Of a stretch of DNA of 64,000 nucleotides, positions 11,558 through 21,288 are shown piece after piece. This DNA is from Galeruca laticollis (Eukaryota > Arthropoda > Insecta > Coleoptera > Chrysomelidae), in NCBI GenBank assembly GCA_963921935.1, contig OY998175.1, positions 258,755,209 to 258,819,208 on the forward strand. Reading direction: 5' to 3'. Below the pieces are notes generated by a model. The model searched no databases. It saw nothing but the letters and a program-made list of their open reading frames with translations, and was not told where the DNA came from. A program made the position numbers and the translations under genes. How positions within the stretch are numbered: position 1 is the stretch's first letter; each line of letters opens with the position of its first letter.

Positions 11558-13036
11558 TTAATTTGCTTTTCTTTTTCTAACCTTTTTCTTGCTTTCTTCT
11601 CTTGTTGTTTGATGCTCGATAAATTTCTGAAGCGTCTGTCTATTCTCTACCATATCCTTTTTAACTCTGTTGTCCCATATCTCATAAATTTCTTTCCATG
11701 AATCCATTAAAATTTGCGTTTCCAATTCTTCCATATTATGCATTTTACTTATTATTATTTTAGAGAAAGCTTTTGTATGAATCATAGTCATCATGTTGTC
11801 CCATTTTATTCCTGTTACTACATTATTATAAAAATTTCCTGAACATCCTATACCTCCTTCATTTCTTCTTATACTATCTTCTATTTCTTCCACTGTGTCT
11901 GTTAATCTTCGATTCATCTCTTGTATTGCCTTGTTAATTTGTCTGTCCATGATTTGACTTCTTCTAGCGCATTTGTCTGTTGATTTTTTTATTATGTCAT
12001 CTAAATTTGTAATTTCTTTATTCATTTTTTCTTGAGAATGGTTCCTGACCTCTTCACTTGCTTGTCCTTGTAATTTTCTGTTCATTCCTTCCAGTTCTTT
12101 ATGAAATGTTTGTCCAATGTGCTCGTTCCCCTCCTCACATGTTCCTGTTTGTTTTTGTACCTTTGTATCCAAATCCTTAAATTTCTGCTCCGCATTCTGT
12201 TGGTAATTCTGCATTATCTCTTCTATTATTTGTTCCTTGAATTTTATATTTTCCACTTCTTTAGTTATATCTTCTGTTTGTTTCATTACTTCTGCTTGGA
12301 TTGTTCCCGGTAATTTTTCTTCTATTCCTCTCTCTATTTCTTGAATTTGTTCTACTACTTGATTTTCTATCTGCTCTCTAATTTTCATACCGTTTTCTTG
12401 AATTTCAATCCGTATATGTTTGTTTTGCTCCACCATATCTTCTTTCACCTTATTTATCTGCTGCCTACATTCTTCATTTTCTTCCCTTAGTTTCCCGAAT
12501 TCCTGGATGCTTTCAGTTTTCACCTCTTCTATCTTCTTTTCCAATTTATTCATATTTCCATTAATTTTATCCATCTTCCCGTTTAAGCTCCCCTCTATTC
12601 TATTTATATTTCCATTCAAATTGTTCTCCATTTTGTTCATATCTCCCCTCATATTTTTCTCCATATTGTCCATTTTTCCATCCATTTTGTTCATATCTCC
12701 CCTCAATGTATTCATATTTCCATTCAAATTGTTAATATCTCCTTTTAATTCATCCTTCATACTGTTCATGTTAGCAATTAATTGTTGCATCATGTTCACC
12801 ATCTGATCATCTCTACCTGTTCTTGTTGGCGCTTCCTGTCTCCTCTCTTCTTGTTCTACAGCTTCCCCATCTCCTGTCATACTTTCTTCCTGTACATCTC
12901 CTTCTAATTGTTGTCCTTGTTCCAAATATACCGCTTGGTAATCTCCCATACCATGACTTCGTTCTTCCCTTTCCTCTTCTGATCCACTGTCTGCTCCTAC
13001 CTGCCTTTCATCTCTCAACATCATTCGTTTTGCCAT
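11558..13036 (-). CDS. gag: Gag-like coiled-coil protein of LTR-B, intact 492 residues
   Basis: Unbroken ORF starting MAKRMMLRDERQVG, a start shared with the Gag ORFs of LTR-D and LTR-E, about 50 bases downstream of the primer binding site. Order: acidic, Glu/Gln-rich N terminus (1-75); heptad-like repeats of the form NGxM(D/N)xM or RGDMNKM (about 85-170); continued charged coiled coil (about 170-400); a short capsid remnant (about 410-465, with HTKAFSKIIISKM and WKEIYEIWDNRVKK); and a basic tail KKKVRKRKAN. Compared with LTR-A and LTR-D, the WFCN and ASFREKLYFGKFD part of the capsid is missing and there is no Asn/Arg-rich tail or zinc knuckle. It probably assembles through its coiled coil. 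Whether it forms particles or packages RNA cannot be told from sequence. Confidence 0.8.
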   Translation of the reverse strand: MAKRMMLRDERQVGADSGSEEEREERSHGMGDYQAVYLEQGQQLEGDVQEESMTGDGEAVEQEERRQEAPTRTGRDDQMVNMMQQLIANMNSMKDELKGDINNLNGNMNTLRGDMNKMDGKMDNMEKNMRGDMNKMENNLNGNINRIEGSLNGKMDKINGNMNKLEKKIEEVKTESIQEFGKLREENEECRQQINKVKEDMVEQNKHIRIEIQENGMKIREQIENQVVEQIQEIERGIEEKLPGTIQAEVMKQTEDITKEVENIKFKEQIIEEIMQNYQQNAEQKFKDLDTKVQKQTGTCEEGNEHIGQTFHKELEGMNRKLQGQASEEVRNHSQEKMNKEITNLDDIIKKSTDKCARRSQIMDRQINKAIQEMNRRLTDTVEEIEDSIRRNEGGIGCSGNFYNNVVTGIKWDNMMTMIHTKAFSKIIISKMHNMEELETQILMDSWKEIYEIWDNRVKKDMVENRQTLQKFIEHQTTREESKKKVRKRKAN

Positions 13037-13083
13037 TTTTAATTGAGTTTAAATTTTACAAATATAACCAAAATTTTTACAAC

Positions 13084-13104
13084 GCCCCACGTTTTGGGTG
13101 ACAA
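13084..13104 (-). other. Primer binding site of LTR-B (degenerate tRNA-Lys type)
   Basis: The minus strand reads TGTCACCCAAAACGTGGGGC, a diverged form of TGGCGCCCAACGTGGGGC, the complement of the 3' end I associate with insect tRNA-Lys. It directly follows the 5' LTR. Confidence 0.7.
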
Positions 13105-14916
13105 TTATACTACTTATTTGATATAATACTTACTTTTAATTGTGAAATTTATTTATAGAAGTTTATTATTTATAATTTCTTTGTTTTTAGTTTGGCTAGC
13201 TCAGTTTGTTTTAAATATTTGTTTAATAATTTATTTTAATTAGATTATTCGGGAGCATGAAATCCTTTTTCCCTTTGAGTCCTGGCAATTTATACTGTTG
13301 AAAAAGTTGAAATAAAAAGAAAACACATTATTTGAAATCAATTTAATTATCAATGCAATATTTATTTGATAAAATAATATGCGACGCCAATGGTTATATG
13401 TACCTATTTATTGATTTTAATAATATCATAAATGCGCATGCGTGAAAAAATTAGTCATGCGCTTTAGCATGAAACAAACAATTATGGTACGTAAGAAACA
13501 TCTATATTAATACAAACATAGTTTGTTTGATGATGCAGATAGGTAAATGAATTATACAAAACATAAAAGAATTTATATATATATCATAGTCATATATGAT
13601 ACAAGTAGCTGTGGGAAGAAATTAGTTATATACATGGATAGAAAAATAGGAATTATATACAAATGGACATGGTTACAACATTATAAAATTTCAATCACCA
13701 GATTTCTGCGATTACAAGATGGCGTGATTAGCGTAAGTACATATTTTAATTTATATAAAGTTCGGCCTTTTATTAAATTTAATGATTTATGCAATGAATA
13801 TACTATATAAAGTCTGTTTCTTTCTTTTTTAGATCGATCATATTTTTAAAAGTTTGTCAATTTATGAAATTAAGTACTTAATTGGGATTTTGAGTTTTTA
13901 CACTATTTATTGGCCAATAAATGATTTAAATACACTGACCTGTTGATCTTGAATTTGGAAGAAAGTCTCTGGATCCCAGGAAAACTCCACGGAAGCTCCA
14001 AAAAACCAAAGTTGTTGAAAATTTCACAGATTCTTGTCGGAAAACTTATTACAATTAACTGTAAGTATTTCTAATATTGTATTTAACAGTACTTTAGGAG
14101 TTTAAATGTCTTATACCGGGAATATCTTTAAATTTTTAGGAACACTATCACATACACTCCTCGCTTCTTAACACTCGCTACCGTTCTCCCTAAGCGTCCC
14201 CTCGATTCTCAACTTTTTTAAACAAACAGTCTTTTGTTCTTTTCCAGATCACTATTCAAAAGTTTATTTATTGATTCACAGTTTGTTATGTCATCTTTTA
14301 CAACCAATAAGATATTGTCTTTTGTAATCAGATAATTGAAACTTCAATCACTTATCAAAACAATTTCATACATACAAATACATTAAAATTGGTTATACAT
14401 AAATCCACGTACATAGTACAACATTCAATATCATTATTGATAGTATATCCTTGTTACATTCATATCAATTATAAATATAAATTCTCTTATGTTATTTGTC
14501 TATATGTCATTATTTGTTTATCTATGAAATCTATTGGATTATATTCTATTCAATATTTATATTTGTTCTTATTCTTAAATTAATGATTATAATGAATTAA
14601 CTATAGTAATATTTGTTTTCATTTCAGATGAACAGCTGTTATGATATGGAAATTATTCTACGTCTTAGGCAACTTTATTTACACCATTACATTGGTTAGG
14701 CAATATCTACATTTTATGTTATCATTGAGGTAATTCCTTATTTATTATATTGTTATTGGCTGTTATTTAATATATCTTTATTTGATATGTTGTTTAAATT
14801 AAGCAAAGTGTTTCCTTTTTACTTGTTTTCTTAAATTAAGTTATTTTCATATATATTTCATACTAGCAAACTTAATTTTATAATACTACTTCTCTTATTA
14901 TCTAAGATATCTGGTT

Positions 14917-14919
<3 letters not shown>
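13105..14919 (-). repeat. 5' LTR of LTR-B
   Basis: Nearly identical to 8592-10406 from about 13185 upward. The first 80 bases, nearest the primer binding site, are divergent from the other LTR. Confidence 0.85.

Positions 14920-14966
<47 letters not shown>
14920..14966. repeat. (TA)n microsatellite between LTR-B and LTR-C
   Basis: A TA run of about 47 bases beginning at the end of the LTR-B 5' LTR. Confidence 0.9.
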
Positions 14967-14969
<3 letters not shown>

Positions 14970-14998
14970 ATTAATATATGGTTTTTCTTTTTTTATTA

Positions 14999-16105
14999 TT
15001 TATTTATTATTTGCCCCACTTTGGGGCCAATTATATCAATTTTTTTTATTATAGCCCTACGTTGGGCCGACAATTTAATTAATAATCATATTTATTTATT
15101 TTTATTTCTTGTTTATTTATAATTACTTTACTATTTATACCTTATTATTTGTTTATCGAACTTACCTTATTTATTTTACCTTCGGCTGCTGATCAATTTT
15201 GATATTGGGGCATGAAAATATATACTCCTAATCTTAGTTGGATTGATGGGCGATTGAAATAAATTTAAAAATCACCATATGCTTTTATATATTTAATTAA
15301 TGAATAAATTGTTCTAAAGAAAATGGATAAGAATGTTCCGATTGAAACTTATAAGTAATTATTTATTTAGTATCACATTTTTATTTAATTATAGAAATAA
15401 AATTATCCGATGCCTATGGTGTGCTCCTATCGCATACTGAAATTAATAGTCAACCTTCAAAAATATACAACGCTTGCGCAGAGCAGTCTTTTGTTAGACA
15501 TCTCACATTATTAAATAACGCTAAACGTTGAGAAAATTGAAATATATATATGATTGATTTGTGAGGCTGTGTGTTATTTTAACTTGTATAAAACAAGAAA
15601 AGATGCTATGGTGATAAACAACGAAACAGATTAATTACATATATGAAATTACCAACTATAAACTATGAAAGTATTTTAAGAAATCTCTTATAAACTACAT
15701 GTATAGATTGAAAAACAGGTGAGTAATCATTGTTATACTCTATAAAATTGAACGATATATTAATTATTTTTCAAAATTTATAAGACTTGGCCCAATTTTT
15801 GCAGCCTTATACCAAAAATTGGGCCAAGTCTTATAAATTTTTTTTCTTGCCAAATGATTTTTTAGATGAGCTTAAAATTAGTTGGAAAATAACTATGTAT
15901 ATATAAAAATTTTATCTGAATAAATTTCAGTCAATAAATTGAGAATTATTTGGAAGAATGTTTCTTTGTAAGTATCAATTGAAAATAGAAAAAGGTGGAT
16001 AAATTTAATATACGACATGGTATTTTACGTGATTTCAAAAATTTTTGTGATCTAAACTTGTTTAGGTACTTTTATTGTTAATTAAATGGAAATTTTATTC
16101 TTTCT
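14999..16105 (-). mobile_element. LTR-C: partial minus-strand LTR with two primer-binding-site motifs
   Basis: Two tRNA-Lys-type primer-site relics lie at about 15013-15032 (GCCCCACTTTGGGGCCA) and 15054-15073 (GCCCTACGTTGGGCCGACA), read as complements. They are followed by sequence sharing landmarks with the other LTRs, such as GGGGCATGA near 15207 and a GATGCCTATGG-like block near 15410. This is an LTR of the same family in minus orientation whose internal region is missing. The upper boundary is unclear because it merges into the right inverted repeat at 16110. Confidence 0.55.
15773..15841. repeat. Perfect 28-bp hairpin
   Basis: Arms 15773-15800 and 15814-15841 are exact reverse complements centred on GACTTGGCCCAATTTTT, with a 13-base loop. 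It lies inside the LTR-C segment. Perfect pairing in otherwise diverged sequence suggests a recent origin or selection for structure. Confidence 0.9.
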
Positions 16106-16109
16106 AAAC

Positions 16110-16129
16110 TTGAGACGTGTACATGGCGC
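16110..16129 (-). repeat. Right copy of the inverted repeat bracketing the LTR-A interruption
   Basis: TTGAGACGTGTACATGGCGC is the reverse complement of 3268-3286 with one extra base. Confidence 0.5.
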
Positions 16130-16153
16130 AAAGTTTTACTGACATCCATAGAT

Positions 16154-17427
16154 GGCAGTTTTGGTAGTATAAAACATATACCAGTTAAAACGAATATAGT
16201 AGCGGATATTTTGAGCAGAGAGACACAAGTAGGATGTGAAAGTACAAAATTTAAAACCGGAATTAATAGATTAAAACAAGAAGAAGGATTATACTCAATA
16301 AAAAAATAATAGGAAATCAAACAAATTTAGAACAAAATATGAAAAACAAAGGAATAGAAATTGATGGAATTTGGTACAAAAAATTGGAAGATAGGTAAGT
16401 TTTTCTAATTACCAAAGATTTAGCAAGAGAAATTTTGCAAGACTTACATGAAGAGTATGGGCATATCGGAACACGAAAATTATGGATGTTATATAGAGAA
16501 AATTATTTTACAAAGAAGGATATTGTTGTAGCAAAGGAGATTTGTAAACGGTGTAAACTACGTCAATTATTGAAGGAAAAGAACTATCATAATCAGAATA
16601 TAGCGAAATCTATATTGTCAAATAAACCTTTAGAAATAGTAGCGATTGATTTTATTAGCAATTTAGTGGAAAGCATTCAAAGAAGTAAACACATATTGAT
16701 CATGATTGATATTTATTCTAAATATGTGAAAGTATACCCATGCCAGCAAACCAATACAAAAGTAGCAATAGAATGTGTACAAAATTTTATAACTACACTA
16801 GGAAAGCCAGAAAATATAATATTAGACCATGCAACCTACTTTGAAAGCCAAAGATTTAACAGAATGTGTAAAAACAGTGGTATTAATCTAAACTTCATTA
16901 GTATTAGGAAGCCTTCCTCTAATCCAGCAGAAAGATATGTTAAAGAAGTGATAAAATATTTGAGAATATTATGTACTAGACATCAGGAACAATGGGAGAA
17001 TTATTTACCACAATTTGAGAAATATTCAAATCAAATACCTCACGGAGTAACAGAAGAATGTCCAGAGTATATCATGACAGGAATAGCACCAGAACGAAAT
17101 TGGGAAGTAGATAGACACGTGGAAATGAATGAAGTACTAGAAAAGGTAAATAGGAATTTGAAGAAAAATGCAGAAAGATACATTAAGAGAACAAATAGAA
17201 ATAAAAAGGATAGGGTGACTTTTAAGAAAGGAGAGATGGTGATAGTTAAAGCGTTAAGAGTACCAAACAGAAAAGAGAATGTATGTGCCAAGCTACTCCC
17301 ATATTTTGAAGGTCCATATGTAGTGGATAATGAAAATGCCCAGAACAGCTATAGATTAGTAGATCCACATACAGGAAAATTAAGAGGAGTATTTAATATT
17401 GAAAATGTTTTCAAGTACTATGAATAA
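16154..17427 (+). pseudogene. pol: pol of LTR-A, second part: RNase H end and integrase
   Basis: Coding resumes with GSIKHIPVKTNIVADILSR (about 16154-16213), the end of RNase H. After frame breaks near 16310 and a stop near 16397 comes an integrase frame at 16435-17427 (330 residues). It has an HHCC zinc finger (H5, H10, C37, C40) and a DDE core at D72 (AIDF), D132 (ILDHATYF) and E167 (NPAER), with 34 residues between the last two by my count, one fewer than the usual 35. A GPY/F-type C-terminal module follows (LLPYFEGPYVV, then HTGKLRG). The integrase domain itself is unbroken. It joins logically to 1436-3260 and is part of the same interrupted element. Confidence 0.85.
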
Positions 17428-18071
17428 TATGAATTAGAAGGAAGAATAAGTGATATTATGAGACTGAAGTGTGTAAATAATATAGGATAATTTTATTTTG
17501 TTTAATATTTGTTTTTAATATTTATAAGGAAATGAAACTGGAAAAATAAATTTTCACGTCCTTCAATTATACAAAGAATGAGCTAATGAATAGAAAGAAT
17601 TGTAAGAAGTGAAACGTTTGATAAAATAGATAGAAATTAGAATGTGTAAATATATAATTAGAATAGATAGCTATTCGGCTAATAACTACAAGAATTTAAA
17701 TGATAATAAAGATTAACAAATTTGAAAAATGAATTACAATTTAGTAAATGATAAAAAAGGCAATATTTCAAATAATACAATTAGGTGCAGAAATGATATG
17801 AAGATAAAGAGGTGAATGAAAAATATATGGCAATTATATATATCTTACTAATGGTAATTATGAACATAAATAGAATGTAATTATTGGAACAGATGTACTG
17901 GAAAGATATAAAGATAAATCAATAATAAATTTGAAGAGAAATTGAGATTTAATGGATGATAAATAGACTTTCAAAATCAAGATATGGTTGAATAAGATTG
18001 AAAATAAATAAAATAATGATTATTATAAAGAAGAGGAATTGAGTGGAACTTTTGATTGTGGGGATAAATAG
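17428..18071. other. LTR-A sequence after pol, probable 3' untranslated region
   Basis: AT-rich with no ORF. A possible polypurine tract (GATTGTGGGGATAAATAG, 18054-18071) resembles those of LTR-D and LTR-E and may mark the start of the 3' LTR. Confidence 0.4.
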
Positions 18072-19258
18072 TATATAATTATAAATAATTCAATGAATAG
18101 GAATGAGATAATAGTGTCGATGGAATTGATAGTGGCTAAATGATTTGCTTGGACTGAAATGTTAGAAGTATGAAAATGATAAGAAGGAATTATAAAAATA
18201 ACATGTACACTGTATATAAATCCATTAGTTTTAACGAAGATATAGATATTAGATAATAAGTATGCCAGAATAATAAACTATACTATACCTCTATATAAAG
18301 CACCCATATGACAAGCTAAAATAATAGATACGACTAATAATTCAGAATCATTTATTAAAAAGAAGAAAAAAATAGCATTTAAAGGATGGTATTCATAAAT
18401 AATAATATCTGATTATAAATCAAACATTAAAGTTAAATCTGAAATAGAAAATAAATAATAATTTTATAAGCAATTCTAGAGATAAATAAATGAATTGTGG
18501 AATGTAGCATATTGTATATAGAATAATAATTACTACTCTTAAATGAATAATAAATAATCTTGAAAGTACTTAAATTAATATATAATAGTTATTTGTAAAT
18601 AGTAGGTTAAGTAGATTTATTAAATAGACAGGTCAAGTCAAGATTAATACATTACAAGGAATGAACAGACACAGTTTATTATAAAAGAAATCAATGACTA
18701 AAAAGATTTAATGTGAAATTGAAATGATCGTCGGTGCCAGAAGACATCATTGTTAGTGAAAGGTTAGTGTTTACCAATTTGAAATTTCAAATTTTGGCCA
18801 TTTCAAACAATATAAATTTGCGCTAAGGTACCTATTTAATGAATTATTAGATTTTAGTTGTTTGTTCTACTATTTTGATTTTAAATTTGTTCATATTAAT
18901 ACATGTATTTCTTTTCCAATTTCCAACGTAGTTTTGACAATATATATTTATAGTGTTCATTTTTGTTTCTATACCCTCTATTAAAAACAGGAATATAAAC
19001 AATACCATAGGCGTCTCAACATAAATTTATACAAGGTATGATTTTATTTTAAATAATAGACAAAAACAAATAATTCTTTATTAAAATATATAAAACAAAA
19101 TAATAAATCATATAAAAAAAACTTTAGACCTGAACTCAAAGAGATTAAGGAGTACTCATGCCCAACTATGATACATTTACCCTGAGCTAGCCGAACAACA
19201 ATCTTTATTAATCTACAGAAAACAACAATAAAAATAAATATATAAAATATAGTAATAA
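18072..19258 (+). repeat. Probable 3' LTR of LTR-A
   Basis: It shares plus-orientation landmarks with the LTR-E LTRs: GGTTAGTGTTT near 18764, ATAGGCG near 19007, CATGCCC near 19157 and CCTGAGCTAGCC near 19180. The left edge is inferred from the possible polypurine tract; the right edge is the (TA)n at 19259. The matching 5' LTR would lie before the window. Confidence 0.5.
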
Positions 19259-19278
19259 TATATATATATATATATATA
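19259..19278. repeat. Short (TA)n between LTR-A and LTR-D
   Basis: About 20 bases of TA at the junction of two LTR elements. Confidence 0.8.
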
Positions 19279-20333
19279 TTATATTTAATCATATTTATTC
19301 ATATTTAATCATATTTGCCCCACGTTCGGGTAACAAATTATTGTATATATCTAATCTTTCCTATTTTTTGCCACTTCGCAATTTGTGTTTAAGAAATATA
19401 CTGTTGTGAAAATACCTTTACCTCTAAATATAACCTATAAAATTTTTAATGACAGCAGTTGTCAAATTAATATGCCCGGCTAAATAAATATTAAATTTTA
19501 TATAATGAAATATAAATCAATACAACACCAATCAACTCACTCTTTTCTCAGGGAGGGATCAAAGATTTCAACTAATAATTCAAATTTGTAAATTTTCAAA
19601 TAATTTTCTAAATTACGTATCACACTATTCAAATCTACAGTAACTGTTTATCCAATACACTATAAGACAATTTAAATTATCTTATGACATATATGAATTT
19701 ACTGGACTGGACTCACCAAACTGGATACTAGAAGATCTCGTACGTATTCTAAAACGTATTTTTAGAATTTCCGGAACAAACGTTTCCAAATCAATAATTT
19801 AGAAAACGCGAAAAACACTTGCACTTTAGCGGTAATTCTTTGTGAATAGTACACGCACTGGCTTTACAAAAGGCAAGATATGTTGAACTGATAACGATTA
19901 TATAAATTCCCTAATATTCAAAATTAAATTTGAGACAACTCTTATTATGATGTCTCATGGGGATTTCAAATTCAACTAACTAAAATGTTTCAATAAATAA
20001 TTCTCTTCTCCTTTGGTTACCTAGCATTCTTTTTTTTTCAAATTACAAATTTACGTTTTTATACCAAGAGAGATTTTCATTATTTTATTTATATGTGCCA
20101 TTTTGCTAATAGAGACATCTATATACTGGTTTTTCAAATCGTTTTAAAATCTATCTGTCATTAGGTCTATTCTGCAGTAATGTCATATGAAATTGAAATG
20201 TCAAATTTTATTGGTATATTGAACCTTTCATATTATTGATAATACAGTGTGTATTACTCGTATTACATCTAAATATGCATATTTCCTTCATTTCAATGTT
20301 TTCTATAGAATTTAAATAGAGGATATGTATTAA
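19279..20333 (-). repeat. 3' LTR of LTR-D
   Basis: Aligns with 23186-24699 apart from the 470-base difference. It contains a primer-site-like motif at 19317-19335 (GCCCCACGTTCGGGTAACA), also present at the same place in the other LTR. Confidence 0.8.
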
Positions 20334-20343
20334 ATCCCCCTAA
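20334..20343 (-). other. Polypurine tract of LTR-D
   Basis: The minus strand reads TTAGGGGGAT beside the 3' LTR, matching the G-rich tracts of LTR-B and LTR-E in position. Confidence 0.65.
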
Positions 20344-21288
20344 TAAAAGAATGATAAATCGATTCTTGTATATAATTCTAATTCATCTCTCAAAATTGCC
20401 AAATATAATACTAGTTCTTAGTAACATAGTAATATCTTTCAAATAATTATTAACATATCTCAAAATTATCTTGAATCAAATTAAACTATTATTCCTAATT
20501 CCCATAAAACTTCTTAAATCTACTATATCTATTAAAATTTTACTCAACGTACTGTTATTTGTCATTCTAAAATTCCCTATATACATGTTGATAGTTTCTT
20601 CTATGATCTGTGATATTTCAACTCTCTTTTATTCTACTCTGCTTAAACAACTTACATGGAACTGGATATGATTTTACTTTAACATTTCTCAGTATTCTTC
20701 TCCTTTATTACATCCATATTTCAATTGAGCAACCCTTAGTTCCTTCGAGATTCTTTTGTTATACATCTTTAACAATTCATTTATAAATTCATAATGTTCT
20801 TCTTTACAATCGGACCAATTACCATTACTTATCACATCTTCTATTTACTCTATCTCACGCACATAATTATTAGCCAGTCTAATTCTTTTTTTCAATCAAT
20901 CCTCCATATTTCATCATCAAACTCTTCACTTTCTCTTCATATTCCTTATTTCCACTCATTAACTCCAATTCTACCATAATTCCATTCCTCTTTATATTCC
21001 ATAACTTCTTATTATCCTCTTCAATTGCCAATACTTCCATATTTACCTCCTCAAATTCAATTATTTAACCATTTAATTCTATCTATCTATTCAAAATCAA
21101 TTATTTCCTTCTATTTCATCAATTCATCATTAACTATGTCTGTTTCTAACTTCTTCATCGACTATGCTTACATATCAACTTCTTTTTCATCCTTTAATTC
21201 AATCTTTTGTATCATATATTTGCCTAGTTCATATAACTTCCGTCCGTTTGTTCCTATAAATGTAATTATTTCATCCTGTCCATCTATT
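20344..21288 (-). pseudogene. Protease/pol remnants of LTR-D
   Basis: The minus strand carries broken frames similar to those of LTR-E: TFIGTNGRKLYELGKYMIQ (about 21230-21290), which resembles the post-active-site part of the LTR-A protease (VGANNKKLYE), and stretches corresponding to the pol linker. Active-site DTG, RT and integrase motifs are absent. It is non-functional, and its sense is inferred from the paired comparison with LTR-E. Confidence 0.5.

Larger units (their letters stand above)
8592..14919 (-). mobile_element. LTR-B: complete gag-only LTR retrotransposon
   Basis: Two direct LTR copies of about 1.8 kb (8592-10406 and 13105-14919) enclose about 2.7 kb. On the minus strand the order is 5' LTR, primer binding site (13084-13104), one Gag-like ORF (13036-11558), noncoding sequence, polypurine tract and 3' LTR. 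No RT, RNase H or integrase motif is found, so it would need enzymes supplied in trans. From about 8672/13185 to the ends the LTRs differ at only about six positions by eye, so insertion was recent. Both flanks are (TA)n. Confidence 0.85.

Noticed and set aside
12101..13101. Plus-strand hydrophobic frames opposite the LTR-B Gag, and likewise at 22480-23211
   Set aside because: Antisense shadows of AG-rich coiled-coil coding sequence.
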